From NCBI RefSeq assembly GCF_008017805.1, contig NZ_VRTT01000002.1:145191-209190 (forward strand): DNA of 64,000 nt. The letters are read 5' to 3'. The translations under genes were made by a program, and so were the position numbers. Below are positions 9,045-17,748 of this stretch, piece by piece. Source of the DNA: Paenibacillus sp. N3.4. GTDB taxonomy: Bacteria > Bacillota > Bacilli > Paenibacillales > NBRC-103111. Below the pieces are notes generated by a model, which had not been told where the DNA came from, searched no databases, and was given only the letters and a program-made list of their open reading frames with translations. The first letter of the stretch is position 1; each line of letters begins with the position of its first letter.

Positions 9045-10224
9045 TCCAGGCATGGCGCACCATAAGGATAACTTGTGTAAGTAAATAGGCACTGCTTAAC
9101 ATAAGAAACGGGAGCATACTATACAAGTACCGATTTACCGGTATGAATATCATATGGACACTTAAAAACATGATAAAGCCCATCGTCAGATAAAGGATGC
9201 CTTTGTGGCGAAAGCTAAAAGTGAGCATCGTGAAGCAGCCGATGGCAATTAAAAAGTTATGCAAGTGATTCAACCAATTGGCATACCACGCTGGAACGGA
9301 AAACGGATAAGGTCCCACCCACATCGTATTGAAAAATACGAGCAACTTTCCAATCGTCATCCATTTGATCCATAGCAAAGGATCGTTGATCAATCCTTGT
9401 TTGATTCGTTGTAATCCTTCTGCGAACTGATGCTCTTTATCAATGTGATTCCAATCAATTGTTCCTTGGAAGTAAGGATCCGTTCCACCCAGGAACGGAT
9501 TGCCTGCTTCTCCGCTGGCTATGAAAATGAAGGAATGAAAAGTGAGCCAATTACGAACCCACCACGGCATCATCACAAGAGCAAAAGAAGAAAATGCCAC
9601 TAAAGCTGGTTTAACATCCAGCTTTTTATTATTTATCCATAGAAATGCATACGGGAGTACAGCCATCGGAAGTGAATTCGGTCGAATGAGCACACAGATC
9701 CCCAGCAGCAATCCCATCCAGAGATGGTCTCGCCATCTGTTTTCCTGTATGATACGTAATTGGATGTAAAGTAAGGCCGTGAAAGCCGTAAGGAATGGAA
9801 CCTCCGTTAAAATGAGGGAAGATGACCATACGTAGGAAGGATACACCGCGGCAAATCCTGCAGCAAAAAGCCCCGTTATCGGATGAAGTATTCGCTTGCC
9901 CAATAGAAAAAGAAAAACAATAGCCCCCAATGAAAGAAAACAATTCAACACACGGACAACCATCAAAGACCATTCTAAGTGCTCATGTCCGATTACGGAA
10001 AATACAGCTGCTAAGAGCAATGGAAATCCAGGTGTGACCAACGTATTAGGAATCGTATCCCGATAAGCGAATATGCCCTTTTCCAACAATTGAACCGCTG
10101 TTTTCGTGTACTCCAGTTGATCCCATTCCAACGGTGGATACTCCGCTTCAAGCACATAATGAAGACGCAAATATAACGCGGCAGCCAATATGAGCAGTAA
10201 GGCAAACCCGTACTCTTTCTTCAC
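9013..10224 (-). CDS. GT-C glycosyltransferase, ArnT/PMT-like (GT39/GT83 type)
   Basis: A 403-residue integral membrane protein with about 10-12 helices. The first extracytoplasmic loop contains the acidic WDQLEYTKTA segment, typical of GT-C enzymes that use polyprenyl-phosphate-linked sugars. Other markers are TPGFPLLLA and LIRPNSLPMA. It probably transfers a lipid-linked sugar to a protein or envelope polymer outside the membrane. It is the last gene of a minus-strand operon with a GT2, a DUF2304 protein and a small flippase-like protein. Start GTG, RBS GGGGAAGAGG. Confidence 0.82.
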   Translation of the reverse strand: MKKEYGFALLLILAAALYLRLHYVLEAEYPPLEWDQLEYTKTAVQLLEKGIFAYRDTIPNTLVTPGFPLLLAAVFSVIGHEHLEWSLMVVRVLNCFLSLGAIVFLFLLGKRILHPITGLFAAGFAAVYPSYVWSSSLILTEVPFLTAFTALLYIQLRIIQENRWRDHLWMGLLLGICVLIRPNSLPMAVLPYAFLWINNKKLDVKPALVAFSSFALVMMPWWVRNWLTFHSFIFIASGEAGNPFLGGTDPYFQGTIDWNHIDKEHQFAEGLQRIKQGLINDPLLWIKWMTIGKLLVFFNTMWVGPYPFSVPAWYANWLNHLHNFLIAIGCFTMLTFSFRHKGILYLTMGFIMFLSVHMIFIPVNRYLYSMLPFLMLSSAYLLTQVILMVRHAWITSLLQRKRI

Positions 10225-10257
10225 AACCCTCTTCCCCTTCCACGATGGTTATTCTAT

Positions 10258-10602
10258 TCACCTAGCTAACAGAAATGCGCCTCCAACCAGCATGAGCAAG
10301 CCCATGACCTGATGAACCGTAAACGCTTCCTTAAATAATAACCATCCAAACAAAGCGCCGAAGACGTAGGCTATCGACTGCAAAGGATATATACGGCTCA
10401 GATCATACCGGCTTAATGCATAGAACCATATTACCGTAGCCACTCCATATAGCACGCAACCCAGAAGAATATAAGGCTGCATCAAAATGGCACTTAGGTT
10501 ATGGATGCCGGTTAATGGCGTTCGACTAAGCGCTACTTTCCAGACAATTTGCCCAGCAACCAATAAACATACATTTAGCAAGACGATAACAAATGGAGCC
10601 AT
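10258..10602 (-). CDS. Small EamA/SMR-type membrane protein, candidate sugar-lipid flippase subunit
   Basis: A 114-residue protein with four predicted helices, the length of SMR proteins and of the ArnE/ArnF flippase subunits. The segment SRIYPLQSIAYVFGALFGWLLFKE is typical of EamA domains. Because it lies between a polyprenyl-phosphate glycosyltransferase and a GT-C enzyme, a role in turning over the glycolipid across the membrane is likely. This is an inference from context. Confidence 0.75.
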   Translation of the reverse strand: MAPFVIVLLNVCLLVAGQIVWKVALSRTPLTGIHNLSAILMQPYILLGCVLYGVATVIWFYALSRYDLSRIYPLQSIAYVFGALFGWLLFKEAFTVHQVMGLLMLVGGAFLLAR

Positions 10603-10607
10603 CCTTT

Positions 10608-10955
10608 TTATTCCGCCCCCTTCCTTTGCAACTGTTCCTGCAGCAGACCTACTTCTTGGATAAGACGTGTTAATTTACGATGCAGCTTCGAAATAACCAG
10701 TGTTAAATGCATGATGAAAACAAGAGAAAACAATAGTCCTCCCAGAAAAAGAAATGACGGTGCGTAGTAAATATGCATACGATGTGAAATCACATCAAGT
10801 AAGCTGGGAAACAGACTGAATACAGCCATCAAACTCCCTAGAATTAACCAAAGAATTCCGTACTGCTCCTGAAGCTTCTGCCTGCGAATTAGCTCTACAC
10901 AAATAAAAATAAAGATCAGACAAAACACAATGCCCAACACATACACATTCATCAT
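10608..10955 (-). CDS. DUF2304 family membrane protein
   Basis: A small membrane protein of about 115 residues: three hydrophobic segments followed by a charged C-terminal helix (KLHRKLTRLIQEVGLLQEQLQ) that may form a coiled coil. This matches DUF2304, which commonly sits beside DPM1-like GT2 genes. Its exact role is unknown. The first in-frame ATG is used; a TTG two codons upstream would overlap the previous stop codon. Only 5 bp separate it from the next gene. Confidence 0.72.
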   Translation of the reverse strand: MMNVYVLGIVFCLIFIFICVELIRRQKLQEQYGILWLILGSLMAVFSLFPSLLDVISHRMHIYYAPSFLFLGGLLFSLVFIMHLTLVISKLHRKLTRLIQEVGLLQEQLQRKGAE

Positions 10956-10957
10956 TA

Positions 10958-11656
10958 TCAACTCACATTACGTATTCTGGTTATACAAACGGCTAAAGAA
11001 ACTTTCATCATATAATACAACGATTTCAAAGGTGTAATCGATGAGCGTCCCGTCTTTCTGGCATGCATCCTAACAGATACTTCCTGGACGATGAATTTCT
11101 TTCTCTCCAGCAAAACGATCGCTTCGACTTCCGGATAATCTTCGGGATAGTCATGAGCAAATAAGTCAATGAGTCGACGGTTAACCGCACGGAAGCCCGA
11201 AGTCGGATCCGTGAACGTCTTCCCTGTCATCCATTGAATCATCCATGTAAAAAATAAGATCCCCAATCTTCGATTCCACGCAGAACGATAGGCTGTTTTA
11301 TGTAAAAATCTAGAACCGATACAGCAATCTACAGTGCCACTTAGAATGGGTTCCATAATTTGCGTTAATTCTTTCGGATCGTGCTGTCCGTCGGCATCAA
11401 TCTGGACCGCCAGATCATATTCGTGACGGTATGCATACAAATATCCCGTTTGCATGGCCCCCCCGATGCCTAGATTAACCGGCAAGTCAATCACAATGGC
11501 CAGACCTGTCTTTTGAGCCATCCAAGAGGTCTGGTCTGTAGAACCATCATTGATGATAATAATATCCATATCCGGTTGTTCTTGTTTAATAGCGGCAACA
11601 ACGTGTTCTATGCTCTTCTCTTCGTTGTAAGCAGGAATAATAGCTAATGTTCTCAT
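10958..11656 (-). CDS. GT2 glycosyltransferase, DPM1-like polyprenyl-phosphate sugar synthase
   Basis: A cytoplasmic GT-A enzyme of about 232 residues. Landmarks are IPAYNEEKSI (N-terminal nucleotide site), NDGSTDQT, and the metal-binding DADGQHDP. SGFRAVNRR lies in the acceptor region. There are no C-terminal helices, as in short DPM1-type enzymes that load a sugar on polyprenyl phosphate. It is the first gene of the four-gene glycosylation operon. The ATG at 11656 is preferred over the one 15 nt upstream because GAGGAG stands 7 nt before it. Confidence 0.85.
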   Translation of the reverse strand: MRTLAIIPAYNEEKSIEHVVAAIKQEQPDMDIIIINDGSTDQTSWMAQKTGLAIVIDLPVNLGIGGAMQTGYLYAYRHEYDLAVQIDADGQHDPKELTQIMEPILSGTVDCCIGSRFLHKTAYRSAWNRRLGILFFTWMIQWMTGKTFTDPTSGFRAVNRRLIDLFAHDYPEDYPEVEAIVLLERKKFIVQEVSVRMHARKTGRSSITPLKSLYYMMKVSLAVCITRIRNVS

Positions 11657-11871
11657 GAAGTGTCTCCTCATTGGTAGGTTTTGGAGTCCTTTGTTCCAAT
11701 CATTCCCTTTTCGACCTTGAAATAAACTAACGATACTTTGTCGTCATATGGATACATCAACTGCTAGAGAGACACACTAATAGGAAAAGGTTGCTTTTAG
11801 AGGAAGAATATCCCTTGATCTCATTAACGACCCTCCGATGACCTAGAGCATAGATTTATGCAAACCAAAAA

Positions 11872-12096
11872 TTTACAGATGTCGACGCATTATTTAAAAT
11901 AACATCCGGTTATATAGCTATTTTTTCCAATGATAACATCCTTCTTTTTCAGGCGGCAGAAGTTAAAGCCACTACCTTATCCGATGCCAAAGTGGAAGCA
12001 ACCATTCAGGGCCCTCAAACGGCTTTTAGTGAGCATATTGAAACCAACATTAACTTAATCAGGTTCCGCTATCGAAATAGTTCTCTACGTGTGTAA
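11872..12096 (+). pseudogene. Remnant of a GerA-family germinant receptor A subunit
   Basis: A 74-residue open stretch without start codon or RBS. It reads FTDVDALFKITSGYIAIFSN, then VEATIQGPQTAFSEHIETNI and NLIRFRYRN, matching the N-terminal region of GerA-type proteins (the RGP-x-x-x-F-x-E segment). The other ~400 residues are missing. It is followed in order by pieces of B and C subunits, so this is the scar of a gerABC operon on the plus strand. Confidence 0.7.
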
Positions 12097-12121
12097 ACTC
12101 GTGTGATAGGACGTTTATAAC

Positions 12122-12630
12122 CAAGTTTCTAGATCAAGTTCTCCCTGAAATCATGAAGAACCGCATTCCAAACTGGCTGCGGATTATCATTATGCTGCTA
12201 TTCATTTCTCTGTGGTTCCTTGCCGGCGGCATTACACTTATTGCTTACAGCGAAATAACCAAAAAATATATTAATCCGGATGTATCCTCCTTTTACATTA
12301 TTTTGGCATTCGTTCTCGTTGTTGCACTTATTTCAAGAACTCGCTCAGAAAGCGTTCTGTACAGCATGGAAATTCTTCTCATTCTTAATGCGCCAATTAT
12401 TGCATGGGTGTTTTACAAAGCTGCAACGAATCCATCCATGAACTATGATGCCTGTATGGAAATTGTGACGCGAAAAAAAACGTATTCCCTATCTCTGGAC
12501 GATTCCTATTATTGGAGCGGGTGTATTGCTGACTAGCTTTCTTATTCCTATAGGGTTCCATGGGACGATTGGCGTGGAGTCCGGTTATATTATTTCTGAA
12601 TATATGTTCGATTTTATCGAAAAAAAATAG
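12122..12630 (+). pseudogene. Remnant of a GerB-family spore germination permease
   Basis: The first part (12122 to about 12475) reads FLDQVLPEIMKNRIPNWL and several helices as in the GerAB/YndE permease family. It shifts frame in an A-run (about 12473-12480). A second stretch then reads IPYLWTIPIIGAGVLLTSF and IPIGFHGT, a motif of this family's later region, and stops at 12628-12630. The N-terminus and C-terminal helices are missing and the two parts are not contiguous in an intact family member, so this is a decayed gene rather than a single indel. Confidence 0.65.
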
Positions 12631-12675
12631 AATGGGGTTAGATCCCATTCTTCCGATCATCGAAGCCAGAAAAAA

Positions 12676-12834
12676 AATCTCGATCCATTTGGCTTCGGAT
12701 TAGATTATAGAGCTCATCATTTTGGCGCTGTGGAAGAAGAATGGGAAATGTGGCAATCCCTTTATCCCGGGCTTGAGTTTCATGTCCATGTCCATATTCA
12801 ACTCAAACTTGAGGGAACAGGGGCCATTAAATGA
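12676..12834 (+). pseudogene. Remnant of a Ger(x)C-family lipoprotein, C-terminal end only
   Basis: About 52 residues match the end of GerC proteins: DPFGFG, a central EEEWEMWQSLYPG segment, then VHVHIQLKLEGTGAIK and a stop. The lipoprotein signal and the first ~300 residues are absent. Confidence 0.65.
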
Positions 12835-12843
12835 AGATGATGT

Positions 12844-13023
12844 TTAGATTGACAGCGGAGATGAAGATTCGGACATAAGTTCCGTGAGTGTTTCAATTGA
12901 AGCCTCGAGAAGACATGCACGATCAACTGCTGCTTGTTTCGCTTGTTCGGTTTGCCATCTTTGCAACTGAATAGGCTGAATTCCAAGTTGATTCATCACA
13001 TGATTAATATCAATTTCTCTCAT
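12844..13023 (-). CDS. Small uncharacterised protein, 59 residues
   Basis: A short gene starting at ATG 13021-13023 with GAGGTG 8 nt upstream (13032-13037) and stopping at 12844-12846. The product is hydrophilic and probably helical (QLGIQPIQLQRWQTEQAKQA), without signal peptide or membrane segment. It is not recognised. The good RBS and start support it as a real gene. It lies just downstream of and opposite to the ger remnants. Confidence 0.5.
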   Translation of the reverse strand: MREIDINHVMNQLGIQPIQLQRWQTEQAKQAAVDRACLLEASIETLTELMSESSSPLSI

Positions 13024-13181
13024 GACCCCTACACCTCATCCATAGTTTAACTCTATTACTTTTCTACTCTATACTTTATCGGTCATTCTATGTTCTGTAA
13101 ATAAGTGCATATTGTCGAATAGCCTAAAAAATCAATAAATGAATTATAAAGAATTCTTTATTGAAAACGTCTAATTTCAAC

Positions 13182-13223
13182 AAAAAAGACAAAAGCGCAT
13201 GGTTGAGATGCTCTTTTGTCTTT
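13182..13223 (-). terminator. Terminator of the Gln/Gly-rich protein gene
   Basis: Near-perfect stem (AAAGACAAAAGAGCAT with ATGCGCTTTTGTCTTT in the minus direction), loop of about 5 nt, then a T-run. Confidence 0.8.
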
Positions 13224-13243
13224 CGTACGACCTTTTCTTCCTT

Positions 13244-13807
13244 TTATTGCAACTGCCCATTCGACGACGCTTTGGACGAGACAAATTCACTGGCCCAGTC
13301 CACCATGCCGTTCATTAAGGTCAGAATAAGATTAACGGCGTCTTTTTCCGTTAAGGTACCTTCCGATTGGCTGCTGACATATTGAGATGTTTTCTGCTCT
13401 AACTTTTCTACAAGATCTTTAATTTTCAATAATTCATTGGCTAAATCGGTTACTTGCTGTCCGCTTCCTGAGCTCTGTTCTGCACTCTGACATTGTCCTT
13501 GTCCTTGTGATTGCCCTTGTGATTGGCCTTGTGATTGTCCTTGACCTTTGCTTTGAGATTGTTGACTTGATCCTTGAGCTTGATTCTGACCTTGTGGCTG
13601 CGAGTCGGCATTTGCAGCTTGCTGTCCGCCGCTGTTCTGACCTCCAGCTCCACCTTGATCTTGGTTTTGTCCGGTGCCTTGATTGCTTTGAGAGTTGCTG
13701 CCGCCATTAATGAGCATCTTCTTTACTTGTTCAAGTTCAATGAGCACCATATCGTTTTGTTTCGTAAGTTCATCCATTTGTAATTTGAGATCTTGTGTTT
13801 TAATCAT
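13244..13807 (-). CDS. Low-complexity Gln/Gly/Ser-rich protein
   Basis: A 187-residue protein with three parts. Residues 1-35 form a probable coiled coil (LKLQMDELTKQNDMVLIELEQVKKML). Residues about 36-118 are extremely rich in Gln, Gly, Ser and Asn with tandem GQSQ units. The C-terminal ~65 residues are again helical (LLKIKDLVEKLEQK) with a hydrophobic end segment. No signal peptide is seen. Not recognised; the layout suggests a disordered spacer between two helical interaction ends, perhaps a spore or surface structural protein, but this is inference. The RBS is GGGGCGG. Confidence 0.7.
   Translation of the reverse strand: MIKTQDLKLQMDELTKQNDMVLIELEQVKKMLINGGSNSQSNQGTGQNQDQGGAGGQNSGGQQAANADSQPQGQNQAQGSSQQSQSKGQGQSQGQSQGQSQGQGQCQSAEQSSGSGQQVTDLANELLKIKDLVEKLEQKTSQYVSSQSEGTLTEKDAVNLILTLMNGMVDWASEFVSSKASSNGQLQ
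13503..13538. repeat. 12-bp tandem repeat, three units, inside the Gln/Gly-rich gene
   Basis: CCTTGTGATTG plus one variable base is repeated three times (13503-13514, 13515-13526, 13527-13538). It encodes the GQSQ units and is likely to vary in copy number by slippage. Confidence 0.8.
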
Positions 13808-13829
13808 GCTGTTAATTCCGCCCCTTCAA

Positions 13830-14381
13830 TTATTTCACTACACCGCAAGCAATTCGTTTGCCCGAATTACCGGTTGGATCTGTCTTCAGATCATCCTCTT
13901 TTTCATGAATAATGAGACTAGCACCACCCGATTGAAGCAAAGAGTTTGGTTTGTGTGGAAGTAGAACCACAGCCTTCGTAACCGCATTGAAATTACCATT
14001 TCCTTGCTCATCTACGATCAGATTGGGAAGATCCCCTGCATGTGGACCTTTCGGGTTAAGAAAACCATGCTGTTTCTTGAATGGATTGAAGTGTGCCCCT
14101 GCGGAATCAAAACTTGGAGCTTCACAAATTGCTTTTTCGTGAAAATGGATACCATGCTTACCAGGTGTCAGCCCGCTAACTCGGACATCAATCCGTACCC
14201 CATCTGCAACAGGCATTAGCCTGGCTTGCCCAATGGATTGACCATTGCTTCCCATTATTGGCACATTAATCTCTGCAGGAAGTGGTGCTGCCTCACTTGT
14301 CGCCATACTTTTGACGGTTTGACAACCACTCAGTACAAGCAGTCCCAGACTAACAGACACAATCAATTTGACGGATTTCAT
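13830..14381 (-). CDS. sodC: Cu/Zn superoxide dismutase-like lipoprotein (SodC/YojM type)
   Basis: A 183-residue protein with a lipoprotein signal (LVLSGC; Cys as the lipidation site) and a SodC beta-barrel. Copper ligands appear complete: His pair in GIHFHEK, bridging His in AGAHFNP and the last His in LIIHEKEDD. Zinc ligands are likely His in HGFLNP, His in HAGD and that Asp. Cys in KAIC and in ACGVVK could form the usual disulfide. If active it would dismutate superoxide outside the membrane. The ATG at 14381 is chosen because GGGAGG lies upstream; the in-frame TTG at 14399 overlaps that site. Confidence 0.85.
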   Translation of the reverse strand: MKSVKLIVSVSLGLLVLSGCQTVKSMATSEAAPLPAEINVPIMGSNGQSIGQARLMPVADGVRIDVRVSGLTPGKHGIHFHEKAICEAPSFDSAGAHFNPFKKQHGFLNPKGPHAGDLPNLIVDEQGNGNFNAVTKAVVLLPHKPNSLLQSGGASLIIHEKEDDLKTDPTGNSGKRIACGVVK

Positions 14382-14494
14382 AAAGCGACTACCTCCCAAG
14401 GAACTTTTCTATTTACATATTCTCCCCTTAGGATGCACATCTGCATTCAGCAGTAACCATACCTAACAAACAATTTTTCACAATAAATATTTAC

Positions 14495-14543
14495 AAAAAA
14501 AAAGGAAAGATCTTTAAGGAGCGTCAGGAGTTCTTTCCTTTTC
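14495..14543 (-). terminator. Hairpin with T-run, no gene directly upstream
   Basis: In the minus direction AAAGGAAAGA pairs with TCTTTCCTTT over a ~22-nt internal segment and is followed by an uninterrupted T-run. No minus-strand gene lies between it and 14795, so its transcript is unknown. Confidence 0.5.
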
Positions 14544-14549
14544 ATCTAC

Positions 14550-14564
14550 TGATAATCGTTATCA
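14550..14564. promoter_or_regulatory. Fur-box-like palindrome
   Basis: TGATAATCGTTATCA matches the 7-1-7 Fur box TGATAATNATTATCA at all but one defined position. It lies 169 bp upstream of the SodC-like gene, with a hairpin between, and 230 bp upstream of the chemoreceptor gene. The regulated gene is unclear. Confidence 0.5.
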
Positions 14565-14794
14565 TCCATTTAACTCTAATATAGCACCCGCGATAGTAAA
14601 ATCGATAAAAGGTGATACATCTTTGGACAAATCAGTGATGAACATCCTCGCCCAGCTAGATCATAGAAAAAATCTATACTCGGACATAGTTTTTATTGAT
14701 AAATTTAACATTTTCATTGAACACCGCTAACCTTCTCCGAATTAATATAAGTTAAACTAGCCCTATTATGTGTTTCACAAAACGGAGGGTAAGC

Positions 14795-16638
14795 ATGCAC
14801 AACATCAAATTCTCCAAGTGGAGGAACTGGATTCAACAACGCAATAAGGAGTGGCTAGGCTTGTGTAAAGCCGTATTCAGCGGAAACACTAGGAGTGTAA
14901 TGGCAAAGGCAAAACCCTTTACTGTACGTAAAAAATTGCTGGGCTCTTTTCTGATTACGATCGTTTTGTCAGCAATTGTCGGCTTTACTGGGTTGGTTAA
15001 TATGTCGTTCATGCAAAAATTAACAGGAGAGATTACCAACTCTTCCTTGCAGGGAATAGATACAATCAACAAAATTAATTTACTTGCGCAACAAATGTTA
15101 GCTTTACAGGCTACGATGATTATGGAACCGAATGAGGAGAATAAAAGCAGTTCACCCCGCAGTCCGGTGCGATTTTCAAGCAAATCGACGATAATTTGAT
15201 GCTTTACAGCAAAAAAGTGCAAAGTGACGAGGAACGAGTGCATGTTGGACAATTGAAGGCGAAATGGTCTGCCTATAAGGATGTATACTCTGATTCATTC
15301 ATTATGGCAACACGGGTCAATTTTGTGGAAGGTGCTGGTGCCTATGCTGACCAGATATCCAAGATGTTAAAGAAGTCGAAAGAAGCCTATGAATCGATGC
15401 AGCAAGAGATCGATGCCCTGGGCAAACTGAATTATGACGGTGCTGTAACTTTATCCAGAAATAGTGAGGGCCTCTACTACAGCGCTATTCGCAATACGGG
15501 AATCGCGGTATCTCTTGCTGTCATTCTCTCCATTGGTCTGGCGCTCTTCATCTCAGCCAACATTGCCGAGCCAGTGAGGCAAGTATCCGGCACTCTGCAG
15601 AAAATTGCCGAGGGAGATCTTTCTTCCACTGCTATTAACGTCAAAAACCGCGATGAAATCGGGCTTTTGATTCATTCATTGAATCGTATGACCCTGAATC
15701 TCCGAGGTACGATTATCCAGATACGCGACACGTCCGATACCGTCGCAGCGTCCTCCGATCAACTCCTCGAACATTGCGAACGCAATGTTCAGGCAGCTGG
15801 TGAGGTGAAGCAATCCATAGAGAGCGTAGCTGCAGGAGCAAGCGATCAGATGTTGGGTGCTGAACAAACCAGCATGGCCATTGATCAAATTATAGGAGGA
15901 CTTCAAAAAATTGCAGACTCCACAGGAGAAGTTTCGTCAATGGCAGCGGAAGCCTCTCTGCAAGCTAAGAAAGGCGACTCCTCTGTACAAACAGTCGTTC
16001 ATGTTATGCATAACATTAGCGAAGCCGTCGTCCGCGGAGAAAAAGGGATTCGCAAACTGGAGGAACATTCTCGCGATATCGGAAACATTGTCAATCTGAT
16101 TGGAGATTTATCTCAGCAAACCAATTTGCTAGCCCTGAATGCCGCGATTGAATCAGCACGGGCAGGAGAATACGGAAGAGGTTTCGCTGTTGTTGCTCAA
16201 GAAGTAAAGAAACTATCTGAGCAATCAGCTAATGCGGTTAAGCATATAGGCGCAATGATCAAGCAGATCCAAACGGATACGCACCAAGTAGCAATTACGA
16301 TGAAGCAGGGGCTAGGCGAGGTAGATAAGGGACTGGAGAGCATTGGGCAAGTGGAAGTATCCTTTGCGAACATTGTTTCATCAGCGGAGGATGTCAATCG
16401 CAGCATTCAGGGAGCAGCAACTGCCGCTCAAGTGCTGGCAGCAAGCTCTATGCAGGTGTCCGTAACCATCGAGGAGATGAACACCATCGCTCAGAGTTCG
16501 GCTTCTTCTGCAACGGCGGTTGCCGCAACGACCGGAAGGCAGCTCGATTCTCTTAACGGCATGGCAGGTTCCGCCCATTCGTTAAGCAACATTTCTCAGA
16601 ACTTGAGACAATCGGTCAATCATTTTAAAGTAAGCTAA
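14795..16638 (+). CDS. Methyl-accepting chemotaxis protein, apparent frameshift
   Basis: A transmembrane chemoreceptor of about 614 residues after repair. Order: a ~45-residue cytoplasmic lead, first helix ([21 protein letters not shown]), a four-helix-bundle-type ligand region, second helix ([18 protein letters not shown]), a HAMP domain, and a signalling domain with the hairpin tip [28 protein letters not shown] that docks CheA and CheW. The ligand is unknown. The reading frame breaks at an A-run (15143-15146): one more A gives [17 protein letters not shown] and joins both halves. Start ATG 14795 with CGGAGGG 4 nt upstream is used rather than the ATG at 14768. A terminator follows. Confidence 0.87.
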
Positions 16639-16665
16639 TAAACGGATAACTATTTCTGAAGAAAA

Positions 16666-16705
16666 AAAGTTAAAGGACCATTTATATAAAGTCCTTTAAC
16701 TTTTA
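16666..16705 (+). terminator. Terminator of the chemoreceptor gene
   Basis: AAAGTTAAAGGAC pairs with GTCCTTTAACTTT around a ~12-nt loop, followed by a T-rich tail. Confidence 0.8.
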
Positions 16706-16770
16706 TTCATTGTATGCCGGCCACTCATTATACGAAGCAATCATATAGACATATTCTTTCTTATTTGCAG

Positions 16771-16806
16771 AAAAAAGCCCAAAATCTTTCGATTTCAGGC
16801 TTTTTA
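16771..16806 (-). terminator. Terminator downstream of the 16824-17150 gene
   Basis: AAAAAGCC(TG)AAATC in the minus direction pairs with GATTT(TG)GGCTTTTT around a GAAA-like loop. Confidence 0.75.
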
Positions 16807-16823
16807 AATCCTATGAATCCCAC

Positions 16824-17150
16824 TTATAAAATCGTCATCAATTTAGCAATCGTCTGCAGATTTTCCAATTTGCGTTTGTAGAAATGAAACTCTACTTTCG
16901 CATGCTCGACAGCATCCTCCATGAGCAGAACTTGTTGCTGGAGCTCCCTGGTGTAAGGCCACATTTCTGCTTGACGGTGCAGGTCGTTCTTTCCTGTAAC
17001 TAACCCCTCGCTGATGACTTCGCACTCTTTGGACAAAAGTCGATGTTTCGCCCATGCAAGTTCAGACACTGCGTCCACGAAGATGACTTCTGCTTGCTTT
17101 ACTAGTTCAGGAACAAGTTGTAGCTCCAAAATAACATCCGACCGATTCAT
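16824..17150 (-). CDS. Uncharacterised helical protein, 108 residues
   Basis: A soluble, probably all-helical protein; the segment from LQQQVLLMEDAVEHAKVEFHFYKRKLENLQT looks like a coiled coil. No known motif is recognised. The ATG at 17150 (MNRSDVILEL) has AGGAGG 7 nt upstream and is preferred over an in-frame start 81 nt further up, whose extension is hydrophobic and lacks an RBS. It appears monocistronic with its own terminator. Confidence 0.6.
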   Translation of the reverse strand: MNRSDVILELQLVPELVKQAEVIFVDAVSELAWAKHRLLSKECEVISEGLVTGKNDLHRQAEMWPYTRELQQQVLLMEDAVEHAKVEFHFYKRKLENLQTIAKLMTIL

Positions 17151-17422
17151 TCGGATTCCTCCTATTAGCTCAGCAATTTGATGTTTTTGCTGCTTCGCCA
17201 CATATATATATTCAAAGAAAAAATAAAACATGCTTACCCGCCTTGACGGGCAATATTATAACATCAAAACACTTTTTTCGACCTTTCTCGCTAACGCATT
17301 TCTTCATTATCTGACAATTCTATTAATTAATTATTAAATCTATTAAAAGCGCTTTCAACCCCCTTGTCCTTTCCGCATAAAGGAGATAGAATGATACTAT
17401 ACGTAGCCGAGGAGGTGACAAT

Positions 17423-17581
17423 ATGAGCCAAGAGGAAGAAAATGTTGTATCCCAAAATGAAGAAGAAATTGCCAACGAGTCCACCGAAGAAGAGGTGAGC
17501 CAAGAGGCGGAAGAAGAAGCAACAGACGCGGTTGAAGAACTCGCTGCTGCTGACGAAAGCACGGAATCCGAAGAGGAATAA
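17423..17581 (+). CDS. Very acidic small protein, 52 residues
   Basis: About half of the residues are Glu or Asp (opening MSQEEENVVSQNEEE), with no Lys or Arg visible. It is probably disordered. A textbook RBS (GAGGAGGTGA) precedes the ATG, and a terminator follows, so it is likely a real gene despite its size. Function unknown; it sits before a spore-protein gene but nothing links them directly. Confidence 0.65.
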   Translation: MSQEEENVVSQNEEEIANESTEEEVSQEAEEEATDAVEELAAADESTESEEE

Positions 17582-17602
17582 TACATATTTCAAATATAAG
17601 TT

Positions 17603-17628
17603 CCCCCTCCTAACCGGTGGGGGTTTAT
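17603..17628 (+). terminator. Terminator of the acidic protein gene
   Basis: CCCCCTCC pairs imperfectly with GGTGGGGG around a short loop, followed by TTTATT. Confidence 0.65.
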
Positions 17629-17748
17629 TGATATTAGAGGACAAAAATCAGCCCAAACGGATTTTTCCTTGTATCACATATTTTAATGAATAAATATTCT
17701 GAACTTTCAAATAATAATCATGTACCAAAAAAAAGGAGATGATTATGA

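Noticed and set aside
13500..13560. Non-coding tandem repeat or CRISPR-like tract
   Set aside because: The 12-bp units are in frame and encode the Gln/Gly-rich region of a gene with an RBS and terminator.
14495..14543. Terminator of the SodC-like gene
   Set aside because: It lies upstream of that gene's start, not downstream, in the minus direction.
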